Source of the DNA: Stenotrophomonas maltophilia
Lineage (GTDB): Bacteria; Pseudomonadota; Gammaproteobacteria; Xanthomonadales; Xanthomonadaceae
DNA: 64,000 nucleotides
Direction of reading: 5' to 3'
NCBI RefSeq assembly: GCF_006974125.1
Contig: NZ_CP037858.1
Coordinates: 744,001-808,000 of the forward strand
Positions 9,884 through 19,126 of the stretch are shown here, piece by piece. The position numbers and the translations under genes were made by a program. Every line of letters begins with the position of its first letter. Within the stretch, counting starts at the first letter, position 1. A model generated the notes under the pieces. It worked only from the letters and a program-made list of their open reading frames with translations. It ran no database searches and was not told the DNA's origin.

Positions 9884-11191
9884 TCAGGCCAGGTTGAACC
9901 CGGCGCTGCGCGCCAGGCCGTCGAAATCCGGGAAGGACGTGGCGACGTTGGCGATATCGTTGATGCGTACTTCGCCGTCGCTGATCTGGCCGGCGATGGC
10001 AAACGCCATGGCGATGCGATGGTCTCCATGGCTTTCGATGGTGCCGCTGCCCAGGCGCACGCCGCCATGCAGGGTGGCACCGTCTTCGGTTTCGTCCACC
10101 TGCATGCCCAGCGCACGCAGGCCGGTGGCCATCGCCGCAAGGCGGTCGGATTCCTTCACCCGCAGCTCGGCCGCACCGCTCACCACGGTCTGCCCTTCGG
10201 CGGCGGCAGCGGCCACGAACAGCGCCGGGAACTCATCGATCATGTCCGGCACCAGCGCTTCCGGGATACGTGCACCCTTCAACTGAGCGTAGCGCACCAC
10301 CAGATCAGCGACGGGCTCACCGCCCTGCTCGGCCGGATTCTCTTCGGTGATGTCCGCGCCCATCAGGCGCAGCGCATGCAGCAGGCCGGTGCGACGCGGG
10401 TTCAGGCCGACCTGCTTCAGGCGCAGCTCGGAACCGGGAATGATGCTGGCGGCCACCAGGTAGAACGCCGCAGACGAGAAGTCGGCCGGCACCACGATGT
10501 CCGTGGCGCGCAGGCGCTGGCCGCCACGCAGGCGCGCCCTGCCCGGCGAGAATTCAATGTCCACTCCGAACGCCGACAGCATGCGTTCGGTGTAGTCACG
10601 AGTCGGGTGCGGTTCGGTTACCCGGGTTTCGCCCTGCGCGTACAGGCCGGCCAACAGCACCGCCGACTTGATCTGTGCGCTGGCCACCGGCGAGGCAAAG
10701 TCGATGCCCTGCAGCGACTGGCCACCATGCACGTGCAGCGGGGGCGTGCCGTCATCCTGGGTATCAATCTTCGCGCCCATCTGCGACAGCGGGCCGGTGA
10801 CGCGGCGCATCGGGCGGCCGGACAGCGATTCATCGCCGATCAGTGTGCAGTCGAACGCCTGGCCCGCCAGCAGGCCGGCCAGCAGGCGCATGCCGGTACC
10901 GGCGTTGCCGCAGTCCAGCGGTGCCTCCGGCGCTTTCAGGCCGTCGATGCCGACGCCATGCACGACGCGCTGCGACGGGCTGGGCGTTTCGATGCGCACG
11001 CCGAGCTGGCTGAAGATGCGCGCAGTGGCGCGGGTGTCTTCGCCTTCCAGGAAGCCTTCGATATGCGAGGTACCATCGGCCAGCGCGGCGAACATCACCG
11101 AGCGGTGCGAGACCGACTTGTCGCCGGGAATGGTCAGGCTGCCCTGCAGCGGCTGGCCCTTGCGGGCGATCCAGTGTTGCGCGTTGCTCAT
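9884..11191 (-). CDS. aroA: 5-enolpyruvylshikimate-3-phosphate synthase
   Basis: The protein has 435 residues. It joins shikimate 3-phosphate to phosphoenolpyruvate in the sixth step of the shikimate pathway, giving EPSP for chorismate. The signature PGDKSVSHRSVMFAALADG near residue 20 holds the catalytic Lys and the S3P-binding Ser-Arg. NAGTGMRLL near 90 is the second signature, and DEFPALFVAAAAAEG near 310 contains the active-site Asp. The start at 11191 gives the usual N-terminus; the longer frame overlaps pheA. It is the last gene of serC-pheA-aroA on the same strand, 76 bp after pheA. Confidence 0.97.
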   Translation of the reverse strand: MSNAQHWIARKGQPLQGSLTIPGDKSVSHRSVMFAALADGTSHIEGFLEGEDTRATARIFSQLGVRIETPSPSQRVVHGVGIDGLKAPEAPLDCGNAGTGMRLLAGLLAGQAFDCTLIGDESLSGRPMRRVTGPLSQMGAKIDTQDDGTPPLHVHGGQSLQGIDFASPVASAQIKSAVLLAGLYAQGETRVTEPHPTRDYTERMLSAFGVDIEFSPGRARLRGGQRLRATDIVVPADFSSAAFYLVAASIIPGSELRLKQVGLNPRRTGLLHALRLMGADITEENPAEQGGEPVADLVVRYAQLKGARIPEALVPDMIDEFPALFVAAAAAEGQTVVSGAAELRVKESDRLAAMATGLRALGMQVDETEDGATLHGGVRLGSGTIESHGDHRIAMAFAIAGQISDGEVRINDIANVATSFPDFDGLARSAGFNLA

Positions 11192-11267
11192 CGTTCGATC
11201 ATTCCGTAAACGCCGGCAGCGCCGGCGATGCATCAGGGAGCGGTGGCCAGGGCCACCGCAGCAGCAC

Positions 11268-12473
11268 TCAGGGCACGGCCACCGGATAGGAGCCCAGCAC
11301 CTTGATCTGCGCCGAGTGCGCTTCCAGTTCGGCCAGCGCGGCCTGCATCGGCGCATCGTCGATGTGGCCGGCCAGGTCGATGAAGAAGCCGTATTCCCAC
11401 TTGCCGTGGTGCGACGGCCGCGACTCGATGCGGTTCATGCTGATGCCGTGGCGGGCGAACGGGCTGAGCACGTCGAACAGCGCACCGGGCTTGTCATGGA
11501 TGAACACCAGCACCGACGTGCGGTCATGACCGGAGGTCGGGAAGATGTTGCGGCCCACCACCAGGAAGCGGGTGGTGTTGTCGGCATCGTTCTGGATCGG
11601 CTTGGTGACCACCTTCTTCAGGCCGTACACATGGCCGGCGCTCTCGCCGCCGATGGCCGCCGCGTCGTCGGCGTTGCGCGCACGGCGTGCACCTTCGGCA
11701 TTGCTGGATACCGGAATTTTCTCGGCCTTCGGCAGGTTGGCGCGCAGCCACGCCGAGGTCTGCATGAACGACTGCGGGTGCGCGTAGATGCGCTCGATGT
11801 CCTCGATGCGGCCGCTGCGCGACATCAGGTACTGCTGCACACGCAGTTCCACTTCGCCACAGATCTTCAGGTTCGAGGTCAGGAACATGTCCAGGGTGAT
11901 CTGGATGGTGCCCTGCCCCGAATTCTCCACCGGCACCACGCCGAAATCGGCGTTGCCCGCTTCCACTTCCTGGAACACTTCCTCGATGCTGGCCATCGGC
12001 AGGCCCAGCGCGGAGCGGCCGAAGTGCTTGAGCACGGCCTGCTGGCTGAAGGTGCCCTCCGGGCCGAGGTAACCGATCTTCAGCGGCTCCTGCTGGGCCA
12101 GGCAGGCCGACATGATCTCGCGGTAGACGTGCACCAGCAGCTCATCGCTGAGCGGGCCTTCGTTGCGATCGACCACCATGCGCAGCACCTGCGCTTCGCG
12201 CTCGGGGCGGTAGTAGTCCACGGCGGCAGCCAGCTTGCCCTTGGCCTTGCCGACCTGGTGGGCGAAGCGCGCGCGCTCGGCGATCAGGTTCTGGATGTCG
12301 CGGTCGATCTGGTCGATCTTCGAGCGCACATCGGCCAGCGCCAGCGGCGCCAGGGTGGGCGCCGGGTTCGACGCGGCCTTGGACGTGCTCTTGCCCTTGG
12401 CCTTGGTGGAGGCGCTGTCCTTGGCCGGTTCGGCCTTCTTCGGCGCCTTCTTGCTGGATTTGCTGCTTGCCAT
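11268..12473 (-). CDS. pheA: P-protein: chorismate mutase/prephenate dehydratase
   Basis: The protein has 401 residues. A Lys/Ala/Ser-rich leader of about 40 residues (KSSKKAPKKAEPAK) precedes the helical chorismate mutase domain (about 45-130, with IDQIDRDIQNLIAERARFA). Then come the prephenate dehydratase domain (about 135-310, from IGYLGPEGTFSQQA to DNTTRFLVVG) and a C-terminal ACT domain (about 320-400, with GALFDVLSPFARHGISMNRIESRP) that senses phenylalanine. The enzyme turns chorismate into phenylpyruvate. The ATG at 12473 follows AGGGA. The basic leader is longer than in E. coli PheA and probably disordered. Confidence 0.97.
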   Translation of the reverse strand: MASSKSSKKAPKKAEPAKDSASTKAKGKSTSKAASNPAPTLAPLALADVRSKIDQIDRDIQNLIAERARFAHQVGKAKGKLAAAVDYYRPEREAQVLRMVVDRNEGPLSDELLVHVYREIMSACLAQQEPLKIGYLGPEGTFSQQAVLKHFGRSALGLPMASIEEVFQEVEAGNADFGVVPVENSGQGTIQITLDMFLTSNLKICGEVELRVQQYLMSRSGRIEDIERIYAHPQSFMQTSAWLRANLPKAEKIPVSSNAEGARRARNADDAAAIGGESAGHVYGLKKVVTKPIQNDADNTTRFLVVGRNIFPTSGHDRTSVLVFIHDKPGALFDVLSPFARHGISMNRIESRPSHHGKWEYGFFIDLAGHIDDAPMQAALAELEAHSAQIKVLGSYPVAVP

Positions 12474-12524
12474 CGGAATTCCCTGTTGCGGGGCACGCAC
12501 CCGACGGTGCGCGCCGTTCATTGC

Positions 12525-13610
12525 TCAACCGTGACGCTTCTGGAAATCGGCCATGAAGGCGACCAGCGCCTCGGCCCCCGCCAGCGGCATGGCGTTGTAC
12601 AGCGAGGCCCGGATGCCGCCGACCACCTTGTGGCCCTTCAGCGCCAGCAGGCCGGCGGCCTTGGCTTCGGCGACGAAGCGGGCGTCGAGCTCGGCATCGG
12701 GCAGGAAGAACGGGATGTTCATCCGCGAACGGGCCGCATGTGCGACCTCATTGCGGTAGAAGCCGCCGGAGCCGTCGATGGCGCCGTATACCAGCGCGGC
12801 CTTGGCGGCGTTGCGCTTGGCGAACTCGGTCACGCCGCCCTCGGCCAGCATCCACTTGAACACCAGCCCGGCCAGGTACCAGTTCCAGGTCGGTGGCGTG
12901 TTGAGCATCGAATCGCGGGCGACGTGCGAGCGGTAGTCGAAGATGTCCGCGCGCGGCTGGCCACTGCGCTCGAGCAGGTCGCGGCGGATGATCATCACCG
13001 CGATGCCGACCGGGCCGAGGTTCTTCTGCGCGCCGGCGTAGATCACGCCATAGCGGCGCACGTCCAGCGGCTCGCTGGCGATGGACGAGCTGAAATCGGC
13101 GATCAGCGGGACGTTGCCGGTGTCGGGTACATCACGGAACTCGACACCGTGGATGGTCTCGTTGGCGGTGATGTGCACGTAGGCGGCATCGGGAGACAGC
13201 TGCCAGTCGGCACGCGCCGGCAACTCGCGGTAGCCGTTGGCCTCGCTGCTGGCGGCAATGTTCACGTCTGCATAGACGCCAGCCTGCTTGACCGCGGTCT
13301 TGCCCCAGTGGCCACTGACCACGTAGTCGGCGCGCTGGCCGGGGGCTGCGAAGTTCAGCGGGATCAGCGCCTGTTGGGTGGTGGCACCACCGGACAGGAA
13401 CAGCACCGCATAGTCGTCAGGGATATCGAGCAGGCGACGCAGATCGGCCTCAGCCTCGGCGGCCACGGACATGAATTCCGCGCCGCGATGGCTCATTTCC
13501 ACGATCGAGGCGCCGGACCCGTGCCAGTCCAGCATTTCCGCCTGCGCCTGGCGCAGGACCGATTCCGGCAAGGTCGCAGGGCCGGCACTGAAGTTGAACG
13601 CGCGCGTCAT
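12525..13610 (-). CDS. serC: Phosphoserine aminotransferase
   Basis: The protein has 361 residues. It opens [15 protein letters not shown], the family N-terminus, and carries the PLP lysine in [17 protein letters not shown]. It makes phosphoserine in serine synthesis and serves the phosphohydroxythreonine step of pyridoxal phosphate synthesis. The start at 13610 follows AGGTG, and the longer frame has no support. It heads the serC-pheA-aroA unit, with a 51-bp gap to pheA. In pseudomonads this block follows gyrA directly; here gyrA lies about 42 kb away in the same orientation. Confidence 0.97.
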   Translation of the reverse strand: MTRAFNFSAGPATLPESVLRQAQAEMLDWHGSGASIVEMSHRGAEFMSVAAEAEADLRRLLDIPDDYAVLFLSGGATTQQALIPLNFAAPGQRADYVVSGHWGKTAVKQAGVYADVNIAASSEANGYRELPARADWQLSPDAAYVHITANETIHGVEFRDVPDTGNVPLIADFSSSIASEPLDVRRYGVIYAGAQKNLGPVGIAVMIIRRDLLERSGQPRADIFDYRSHVARDSMLNTPPTWNWYLAGLVFKWMLAEGGVTEFAKRNAAKAALVYGAIDGSGGFYRNEVAHAARSRMNIPFFLPDAELDARFVAEAKAAGLLALKGHKVVGGIRASLYNAMPLAGAEALVAFMADFQKRHG

Positions 13611-13723
13611 GTCACACCTGTGGGGCAAGACCCCTAGTATGCCGCAGTGCACCAGCCTTGCGGCCTTGTGGCGCAAGGGAAATTTGGTTTCATTGGAATC
13701 CATTGGCCGCGCGCACAGCACCG

Positions 13724-13832
13724 GTAGCCGCCAACCTTGGTTGGCGTACGCCGCAAGGCGTCATGCGCGGGTGGAGCCTGCCAACCAAGGTTGGCATCAG
13801 CGAAGGCCGGTAGCGCCGGGCCATGCCCGGCG
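13724..13832. repeat. Cluster of SMAG-type palindromes
   Basis: Three hairpins occur: GTAG plus CCGCCAACC/GGTTGGCG at 13724-13746, TGCCAACC/GGTTGGCA at 13779-13796, and GTAG plus CGCCGGG/CCCGGCG at 13810-13832. The first and third carry the GTAG head. They fill the gap between serC and the FHA gene. Confidence 0.92.
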
Positions 13833-13840
13833 GAAGCAGA

Positions 13841-14647
13841 TCAGCGCGCGCCGAACCAGAGCAGCAGGCTGAGCAGCGCGGCCAGCAGCAGCGCACTGGC
13901 CAGCAGCCACGGCCAGCGCCGGACCCGGCGCGGCGCAACCGGCAGCACCGGCGCCTGCTCGGCGTCCTCGCTGGACTCGTCCTCGGCTGGCAGCGGCCGC
14001 CGACGTGGGTCATGCGGCACCTCCAGCACGAATCGGTGCTGGCCATCGAACACCACCTGGTCGCCCGCCTGCAGCCAGCAGTGGCGCACGGCCACACCGT
14101 TGACCCGGGTGCCGTCGGCACTGCCCAGGTCACGCAGCAGCACGCGCTCGCCATGCACTTCCACACGGGCGTGCTGTTCGGCGAAGGCCGGTTCATTGAT
14201 CTCGATGTCGGCGTCGCCGCCGCGACCGACCAAGCGGGTTCGCGACAGGGTGAAGCTGCGGCCATGGTGCAGTCCGCCGACGCCGCGCAGCAGACGCTGC
14301 TGCTCATCGGAGCCATCGTCATTCTTCGGTGCAGGCGCCTGCAGCAGGCTCTCCACCTCACCCTGCAGGACCATCTCCACGCCATCCACGTACACCGCAT
14401 CGCCTGCACGCAGCAGCGCCATGCGCCGCACCGGGCGGCCGTTCACGTGGATGCCGCGGATGCCGTTGCCGACCTGCAGCCAGAGACCGCGTTCGTCCAT
14501 GCAGAACTGCGCCAGCAGCAGGGCACCGTTGCCGGCATCGCCGAGCCGCACACTGCCGTTGGCCTGGCGCACGATGCGTTGCACCCCGGGCCTCAGCGGC
14601 TGGTCGGGCTGTTGTTGTTGACTGAAGTGAACAAGCAGGTTCTGCAC
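13841..14647 (-). CDS. FHA-domain protein with C-terminal membrane helix
   Basis: About 268 residues from the GTG at 14647; a TTG at 14728 is an alternative start. Two forkhead-associated regions can be seen. The first is weak (MDERGLWLQVGNGIRGIHVNGRPV). The second is clear (LVGRGGDADIEINEPAFAEQHARVEV, then DLGSADGTRVNGVAV) and has the GR, H and NG residues that read phosphothreonine. A Pro/Arg/Glu linker leads to one C-terminal helix (WLLASALLLAALLSLLLWF). That places the FHA domains in the cytoplasm on a tail anchor. It is likely a signalling adaptor for Ser/Thr kinases; no partner kinase is in the window. Confidence 0.88.
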   Translation of the reverse strand: MQNLLVHFSQQQQPDQPLRPGVQRIVRQANGSVRLGDAGNGALLLAQFCMDERGLWLQVGNGIRGIHVNGRPVRRMALLRAGDAVYVDGVEMVLQGEVESLLQAPAPKNDDGSDEQQRLLRGVGGLHHGRSFTLSRTRLVGRGGDADIEINEPAFAEQHARVEVHGERVLLRDLGSADGTRVNGVAVRHCWLQAGDQVVFDGQHRFVLEVPHDPRRRPLPAEDESSEDAEQAPVLPVAPRRVRRWPWLLASALLLAALLSLLLWFGAR

Positions 14648-14772
14648 GCGGCGCAGCCTAGCAGGTTGGCCGCCAACGAAGAAGAACCTGCGATGAGTGC
14701 TTGGCGCGACGGCCCTCGATGCGCACAATGCTCGCCCTCATTGACCATCCCCGCCCTGCGCCAGGAGCCCGT

Positions 14773-15048
14773 ATGTCCACCATCGATGTCCGCCACGCCC
14801 ACGCCCTGCCCGACGCACAGGCGCGCGCCGCGATCGAACAGGTTGCCGCCAAGTTGTCCGAGCGCTTCGGCCTGAAGTCGTCCTGGACCGCCGACGTGCT
14901 GAACTTCTCCGGCAGCGGCGTGGATGGTGCGATCGAGCTGCAGCCGGGCGCCGTGCGCGTGACCGCCAAGCTGGGTTTCCTGCTGTCGGCGATGAAAGGC
15001 ATGGTCGAAGGCGAGATCCAGCGCGTGCTGAAGGAAAAGCTGGGCTGA
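14773..15048 (+). CDS. Polyhydroxyalkanoic acid system family protein
   Basis: The protein has 91 residues, with ribosome site CAGGAG before the ATG at 14773. The sequence (VRHAHALPDAQARAAIEQVAAKLSERFGL, then LGFLLSAMKGMVEGEIQRVLKEKLG) matches the small family annotated as PHA granule region protein. The next gene is a phasin, which supports a link to granule or envelope structure. The biochemical role is not known. The start codon lies 125 bp from that of the divergent FHA gene. Confidence 0.85.
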   Translation: MSTIDVRHAHALPDAQARAAIEQVAAKLSERFGLKSSWTADVLNFSGSGVDGAIELQPGAVRVTAKLGFLLSAMKGMVEGEIQRVLKEKLG

Positions 15049-15128
15049 ACCCCGGCGGCGGCCGTCACGGCCGTGCAACGCCAACGCGCGCTACTCTCGG
15101 GACAGGCCCAACTCCCACGGGAAGTGCG

Positions 15129-15620
15129 ATGAACCAGTACGAAAACGATGACCGCCGCAACGACGACGCCTCGTTCGGTGACCAGGCCGAGCGCTTCTCG
15201 CGCAAGCTGAGTGACTCGGCGCAGCAGGTCTGGCTGGCCGGCCTGGGTGCCCTGGGCCGCGCACAGGCCGAAGGCAGCCGCTTCTTCGACGGCCTGGTGA
15301 AGGAAGGCGAAGCCTGGGAGGCCCGCCGCCGTGAACGCCACGGCGAACAGGGCCCGGGCTGGCGCGACAACGTTGAAACGTCTCTGGACGAGGCCCGCGA
15401 GAAGGCCTCCGGCACCTGGAACAAGGTCGAGAAGGCCTTCGATGACCAGGTGCAGGGCGTGCTCAAGCGCCTGCACGTGCCCACTGCCGACGAGGTGACT
15501 GCGCTGGAGGCCCGCATCGACGCCCTGCAGGCGCGCCTGGCCAAGCTGGAGAATCGCGACGCCTCGGGCACTGATGCACCTCCAGCGGGCAGCCATCAAT
15601 CGCCAGGCAGCGCGCCCTGA
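15129..15620 (+). CDS. Phasin-family (PhaF/PhaI-like) protein
   Basis: The protein has 163 residues, with ribosome site GGGAAG. An acidic start is followed by the phasin core (FSRKLSDSAQQVWLAGLGALGRAQAEGSRFFDGLVKEGEAW, about 23-63), then a long amphipathic helical region and a C-terminal coiled coil (VTALEARIDALQARLAKLE, about 122-140) of the kind that makes phasins tetramerise. Phasins coat polyhydroxyalkanoate granules or act more generally as stress proteins. It lies 80 bp after another PHA-system gene. No PHA synthase is in the window. Confidence 0.9.
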   Translation: MNQYENDDRRNDDASFGDQAERFSRKLSDSAQQVWLAGLGALGRAQAEGSRFFDGLVKEGEAWEARRRERHGEQGPGWRDNVETSLDEAREKASGTWNKVEKAFDDQVQGVLKRLHVPTADEVTALEARIDALQARLAKLENRDASGTDAPPAGSHQSPGSAP

Positions 15621-15654
15621 CCGGGCATATGTTGCAATGCAATAAATTTTGATT

Positions 15655-15733
15655 GACAATCGCGGGCAACCCGCCAATCGCTTCGGCTGCCGTTTGTTCC
15701 CTCCCCTCACGGCTTCAGGATTGGCGGGTTTTT
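15655..15733 (+). ncRNA. Possible small RNA or long-loop terminator after phasin
   Basis: A perfect 10-bp stem (CCCGCCAATC at 15670-15679 with GATTGGCGGG at 15719-15728) is followed by TTTTT. The 39-base loop is very long for a simple terminator; it contains an inner GCCG/CGGC stem and a C-rich loop (CCCTCCCC). An AT-rich block lies just upstream (ATAAATTTTGATTGACA). This could be the terminator of the phasin gene or a short independent RNA with a C-rich loop. The start shown is a guess from a TAAATT box. Confidence 0.4.
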
Positions 15734-15857
15734 CGTGCCCGCGGTATTCCGAACTGCGTGCTCCATCACGCTTCCTGTCAGGAACCTCCTGACTCAGCGG
15801 CACGGCGCGACCTTTACACTGTCGCCTTCGCATTCGCCCCTTCCGCGCACCTCCTGC

Positions 15858-16867
15858 ATGCTCCCTTGGATCCTGGCCCTGCTGTCGGCCCTGCTTACCT
15901 GTTCCCTGGCCGTTGTCTATCTGTGGTGGATCAAACGGCGGCAGAAGGAGATGCAACTCGGCCTGCAGGCCCTGGCTGGCATGCACTGGCGCGAATTCTC
16001 GGTACTGGTCAAGCGCATGCTGCGCGAGCAGCGCGGCCTGCGTGAACTTGATGACCCGGCCGAAGAGTCCCGCGAGCCGAGCAGTGACTTCCTGCTCAGC
16101 GATGGCCCCAACACCTGGCTGGTGTCGTGCAAGCACGGCCTGGCCTATCGCATCGGTACCGCAGCAGTGAACGAACTGGGTGCGGCCGCGCGCCTGGCCG
16201 GCGCCAAGGGCGGCGTGCTGCTGACCGAAGGCCGGATCGAACGCGATGGCCGCGGCGCCGCCGAGAAGCAGGCGGTCGAGGTGCTGGACGGTCCGCGTCT
16301 GTGGCCACTGCTGCAGCCCTATCTGCCGCGGAAATCGAAACCCGTGTGCGCGCCAGCGCCCGCCATGAGGCCCTGCGCCGGATCGCCATTGCCGCGCTCG
16401 GCGCGGTCACGCTGGGCCTGCTGGTGGGATTGAGCCTGCAAGGGCTGCATGTGCAGGACACCCCGCCTGTTGCCGAGGTGGCGGACGCCCCTGCGCCGGT
16501 TGCGCCTGCGGTTGAAGCGGCGCCCGAACCGGCACTGCCCCCCGCCACCATGCCGCCGACCGCTACGCCCGCACCGGCCACGCCCTCAACCGATGCACGC
16601 AGCAACCCCAACCCGGATGCCGCCACCCTGGAGCGCTTCCAGGCCGATCTGTCCCGCGCCTTGGCCGGCAAGCCCGGCATCGCCAGCGGTGTCTGGCTGA
16701 CCCGGCAGACACTGGCGATCAACCGCACCGGCGAGCTGGAAAAGGTCTGGCCGCAGGTCTGCGAGGAAGTGCTGCACTATCCCGCCCTGCGCAACGTGCG
16801 CATCCAGCTCAATGCCCGCCCCGGTGTGGATGAGCCGGTACGCTGGCGGCAGTGCGCTACGTATTGA
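15858..16867 (+). pseudogene. Mrr-like endonuclease-fold membrane protein, frameshifted
   Basis: The frame from ATG 15858 encodes one N-terminal helix (WILALLSALLTCSLAVVYLWW), then an Mrr/restriction-endonuclease-like domain (MHWREFSVLVKRMLREQ, SSDFLLSDGPNTWLVSCKHG, GGVLLTEGRIERDGRG). At about 16328 the sense passes to the +2 frame, which continues AEIETRVRASARHEALRR, a second helix (IAIAALGAVTLGLLVGLSL), a Pro/Ala linker and a C-terminal domain ending at 16867. One G missing at CTGCCG-CGG restores a single frame of about 336 residues. Either the gene is broken or a base was lost in sequencing. The likely nuclease residues (D and SCK) are intact. The C-terminal domain may bind peptide or sugar; I do not recognise it. 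Confidence 0.75.
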
Positions 16868-16878
16868 TTGGAACCAGC

Positions 16879-16947
16879 ATCCACGCATGGCGTGGATCTA
16901 CTGAATCCCGATGCGCGCCCCTTGGTAGATCCACGCCACGCGTGGAT
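16879..16947. repeat. Inverted pair of SMAG elements
   Basis: Two GTAGATCCACGCC hairpins face each other, at 16879-16901 (minus) and 16925-16947 (plus). They close the gap between convergent genes and may act as a two-way terminator. Confidence 0.95.
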
Positions 16948-16953
16948 ACGACC

Positions 16954-17682
16954 CTACCGCGCGCCCGGCGCGAAGCGCGCAACCAGGTCCCAGGCATCGC
17001 CGAGGAACACCTGGCGCACGCGGGTGATCGGCTGTTCGCCGCGCCAGGTCAAGCGCTCGATCACCAGACAGGCGGTTCCGGGCTTCACGTCCAGCAGCTT
17101 GGCGGTGGCGGTATCCGCGCCCCAGGCACTGATGCGGTGCTGGGCACGGGTCCACGACACGTTCTGCAGCAGCCAGGTGCCCGGCGCGGTGGTACTGAAA
17201 TCGACCTCCAGCACCTCGGGTACGCCCACCGGGCTGATCAGCCGATGCTCCAGTGCCAGCGGGCGACCATCGGCCAGGTGCAGGCAGCGCATCGCCAGCA
17301 GGTTCTCCTGCCCGGCCAGCTCGACTTCGCCAGCATTGCCGGCATCGGCCAGCCGCAGCTCGCGCTGCAGCAGGCGATAGGCGTACTGATGGCCGCGTGA
17401 ACCGACCTCCATCGCGATATCCGGAATCTCCAGCGCCACCTGCTCCAGGTGCGGCGGCTGCCGCGCCACGAAGGAACCGGCGCGACGGCGGCGTTCGATC
17501 ATGCCGCTCTCGGCCAGCGCGGTCAGCACCTTGTTCACCGTCATCCGCGAGCAGCCGTACTGTTCCATCAGCTCGTGCTCGTAGGGAATACGGAAGCCCG
17601 GCGCCCACTCTCCGCTGAGGATGCGGCTTTCCAGATCGCTGCGGATACGCTGGTTGAGCGTGGCGGACTTGCTGGCCTTCAC
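16954..17682 (-). CDS. hutC: HutC histidine-utilisation repressor
   Basis: The protein has 242 residues from the GTG at 17682. The N-terminal GntR winged helix (about 10-75: LNQRIRSDLESRILSGEW, YEHELMEQYGCSRMTVNKVL) is joined to a UTRA ligand domain (about 90-235, VEVDFSTTAPGTWLLQNV to RVRQVFLGDAWDLVARF). HutC blocks the hut genes until urocanate binds it. The gene follows hutF by 28 bp on the same strand, so repressor and HutF are co-transcribed and self-controlled through the operator at 19111. The GTG start matches the family N-terminus; longer frames overlap hutF. Confidence 0.95.
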   Translation of the reverse strand: MKASKSATLNQRIRSDLESRILSGEWAPGFRIPYEHELMEQYGCSRMTVNKVLTALAESGMIERRRRAGSFVARQPPHLEQVALEIPDIAMEVGSRGHQYAYRLLQRELRLADAGNAGEVELAGQENLLAMRCLHLADGRPLALEHRLISPVGVPEVLEVDFSTTAPGTWLLQNVSWTRAQHRISAWGADTATAKLLDVKPGTACLVIERLTWRGEQPITRVRQVFLGDAWDLVARFAPGAR

Positions 17683-17710
17683 GTAATGGGGTCTCGGTAG
17701 CGGGAGGCGA

Positions 17711-19081
17711 TCAGCCCAGCACGCCACGCAGGGCGGCGGCGAAGGCGGTGGTGATCGCCTCGCGCTGCAGGTGGCGGCCCTCGGCCACACATTGGCGGCC
17801 ATGGCGCCAGACCGATCGCAGCGCGCCATTACGTGCGGCGAACACCCAGCTGTCAAGCCATGCGTCATCCTGCCGCGCCTGCAGCGCCGGGTGTGCGGCA
17901 TCCAGTTCAACCAGATCGGCACTGGCGCCGACCTGCAGGCCAGCGGCCACGCCCAGCGCCTGTGCGCCACCCTGCAATGCACCTTCAAACAGGAAACGAC
18001 CGGTGCTGCGGGTGGCATCCGGCGCCAGCACGTTGCGCCCGCGCAGGGTGAGCCGCTGACCGTACTCGAGCAGGCGCAGCTCTTCGGCCGCATCGATCAA
18101 CACATTGGAATCGGAGCCGACGCCGAAGTGCCCGCCCTCGCGCGCGAACGCCTGCATCGGGAACAGGCCGTCACCCAGGTTGGCTTCGGTGATCGGGCAC
18201 AGCCCGGCCACGGCCTGGCTGGCCACGATGGCCGCACGCTCGTCATCGGTGATGTGGGTGGCATGCACCAGGCACCAGCGCGCATCGACCGGTGCATGGT
18301 CGTACAGCCACTGCACCGGGCGCTGTCCGCTCCAGGCCAGGCAGGCTTCGACTTCACGCACCTGCTCGGCGATATGGATGTGCACCGGGCCGTCGGTAAG
18401 CGGTAGCAACGCACTCAGTTCCTCGCCGGTGACTGCACGCAGGCTGTGTGGCGCGATGCCGAGCACCGCGTCGGGCAGCGCGGCCAATGCCGGCTTCGCG
18501 GCATCCAGCAGCTGCGCGAAACCGTCCACATCGTGGATCAGGCGACGCTGCGCCGGATTCGGCGCTGCCCCGCCGAAATCGGCATGGGCATAGAACACCG
18601 GCAGCAGGGTCAGGCCGATGCCGGTCTGGTCGGCGGCCGCCGCGATGCGCGCACTCATCTCGGCGCGGTTGGCATAGGCGCGGCCATCGGCGTCGTGGTG
18701 CAGGTAATGGAACTCGCCGACGCGGGTGAAGCCGCTTTCCAACATTTCCATGTAGGCCTGGGCGGCGATGGCCTGCACCGCGTCCGGGCGCAGATGGGCC
18801 AGGAAGCGGTACATCAGCTCGCGCCAGCTCCAGAAGCTGTCACCGTCACCGCCGCCGATCTCGGTCAGCCCGGCCATGCCGCGCTGGAAGGCATGGCTGT
18901 GCAGGTTGGGCAGGCCCGGCACCAGGATGCCGACGCGGGTGTCATCGTCCTGCGCGCCCTGCCCCGTGCTGATCGCCGTGATGCGGCCGTCCTGCACCTG
19001 CAGGCGGACATCGCGGGCCCATCCCTCGGCCAACAAGGCATGGGCGGCATGGAAACTGAGCAGGGAACGCGAATCGGTCAT
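17711..19081 (-). CDS. hutF: Formimidoylglutamate deiminase
   Basis: The protein has 456 residues of the amidohydrolase superfamily. The metal-binding HSHAFQRGMAG near residue 60 is in place, and further His and Asp ligands are in the HSLRAV and GSDSN segments. It hydrolyses N-formimidoyl-glutamate to N-formyl-glutamate and ammonia. Together with HutG it defines the pseudomonad-type route instead of the one-step HutG formimidoylglutamase. It diverges from hutI with only 67 bp between the starts. Confidence 0.97.
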   Translation of the reverse strand: MTDSRSLLSFHAAHALLAEGWARDVRLQVQDGRITAISTGQGAQDDDTRVGILVPGLPNLHSHAFQRGMAGLTEIGGGDGDSFWSWRELMYRFLAHLRPDAVQAIAAQAYMEMLESGFTRVGEFHYLHHDADGRAYANRAEMSARIAAAADQTGIGLTLLPVFYAHADFGGAAPNPAQRRLIHDVDGFAQLLDAAKPALAALPDAVLGIAPHSLRAVTGEELSALLPLTDGPVHIHIAEQVREVEACLAWSGQRPVQWLYDHAPVDARWCLVHATHITDDERAAIVASQAVAGLCPITEANLGDGLFPMQAFAREGGHFGVGSDSNVLIDAAEELRLLEYGQRLTLRGRNVLAPDATRSTGRFLFEGALQGGAQALGVAAGLQVGASADLVELDAAHPALQARQDDAWLDSWVFAARNGALRSVWRHGRQCVAEGRHLQREAITTAFAAALRGVLG

Positions 19082-19110
19082 GGCTGGACAACCCGAAATG
19101 GACGCCTATA

Positions 19111-19126
19111 TTGTATAGACATATAA
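19111..19126. promoter_or_regulatory. Candidate HutC operator between hutF and hutI
   Basis: TTGTATAGACATATAA has the dyad TGT-N4-ACA and an AT-rich centre typical of GntR/HutC sites. It lies in the middle of the 67-bp divergent promoter gap, where one bound HutC could shut both operons. The match is to the form of known HutC sites; binding is inferred. Confidence 0.65.

Noticed and set aside
10668..13637. A 989-residue plus-strand frame over serC-pheA
   Set aside because: It is antisense to three well-recognised genes and has no ribosome site or motif.
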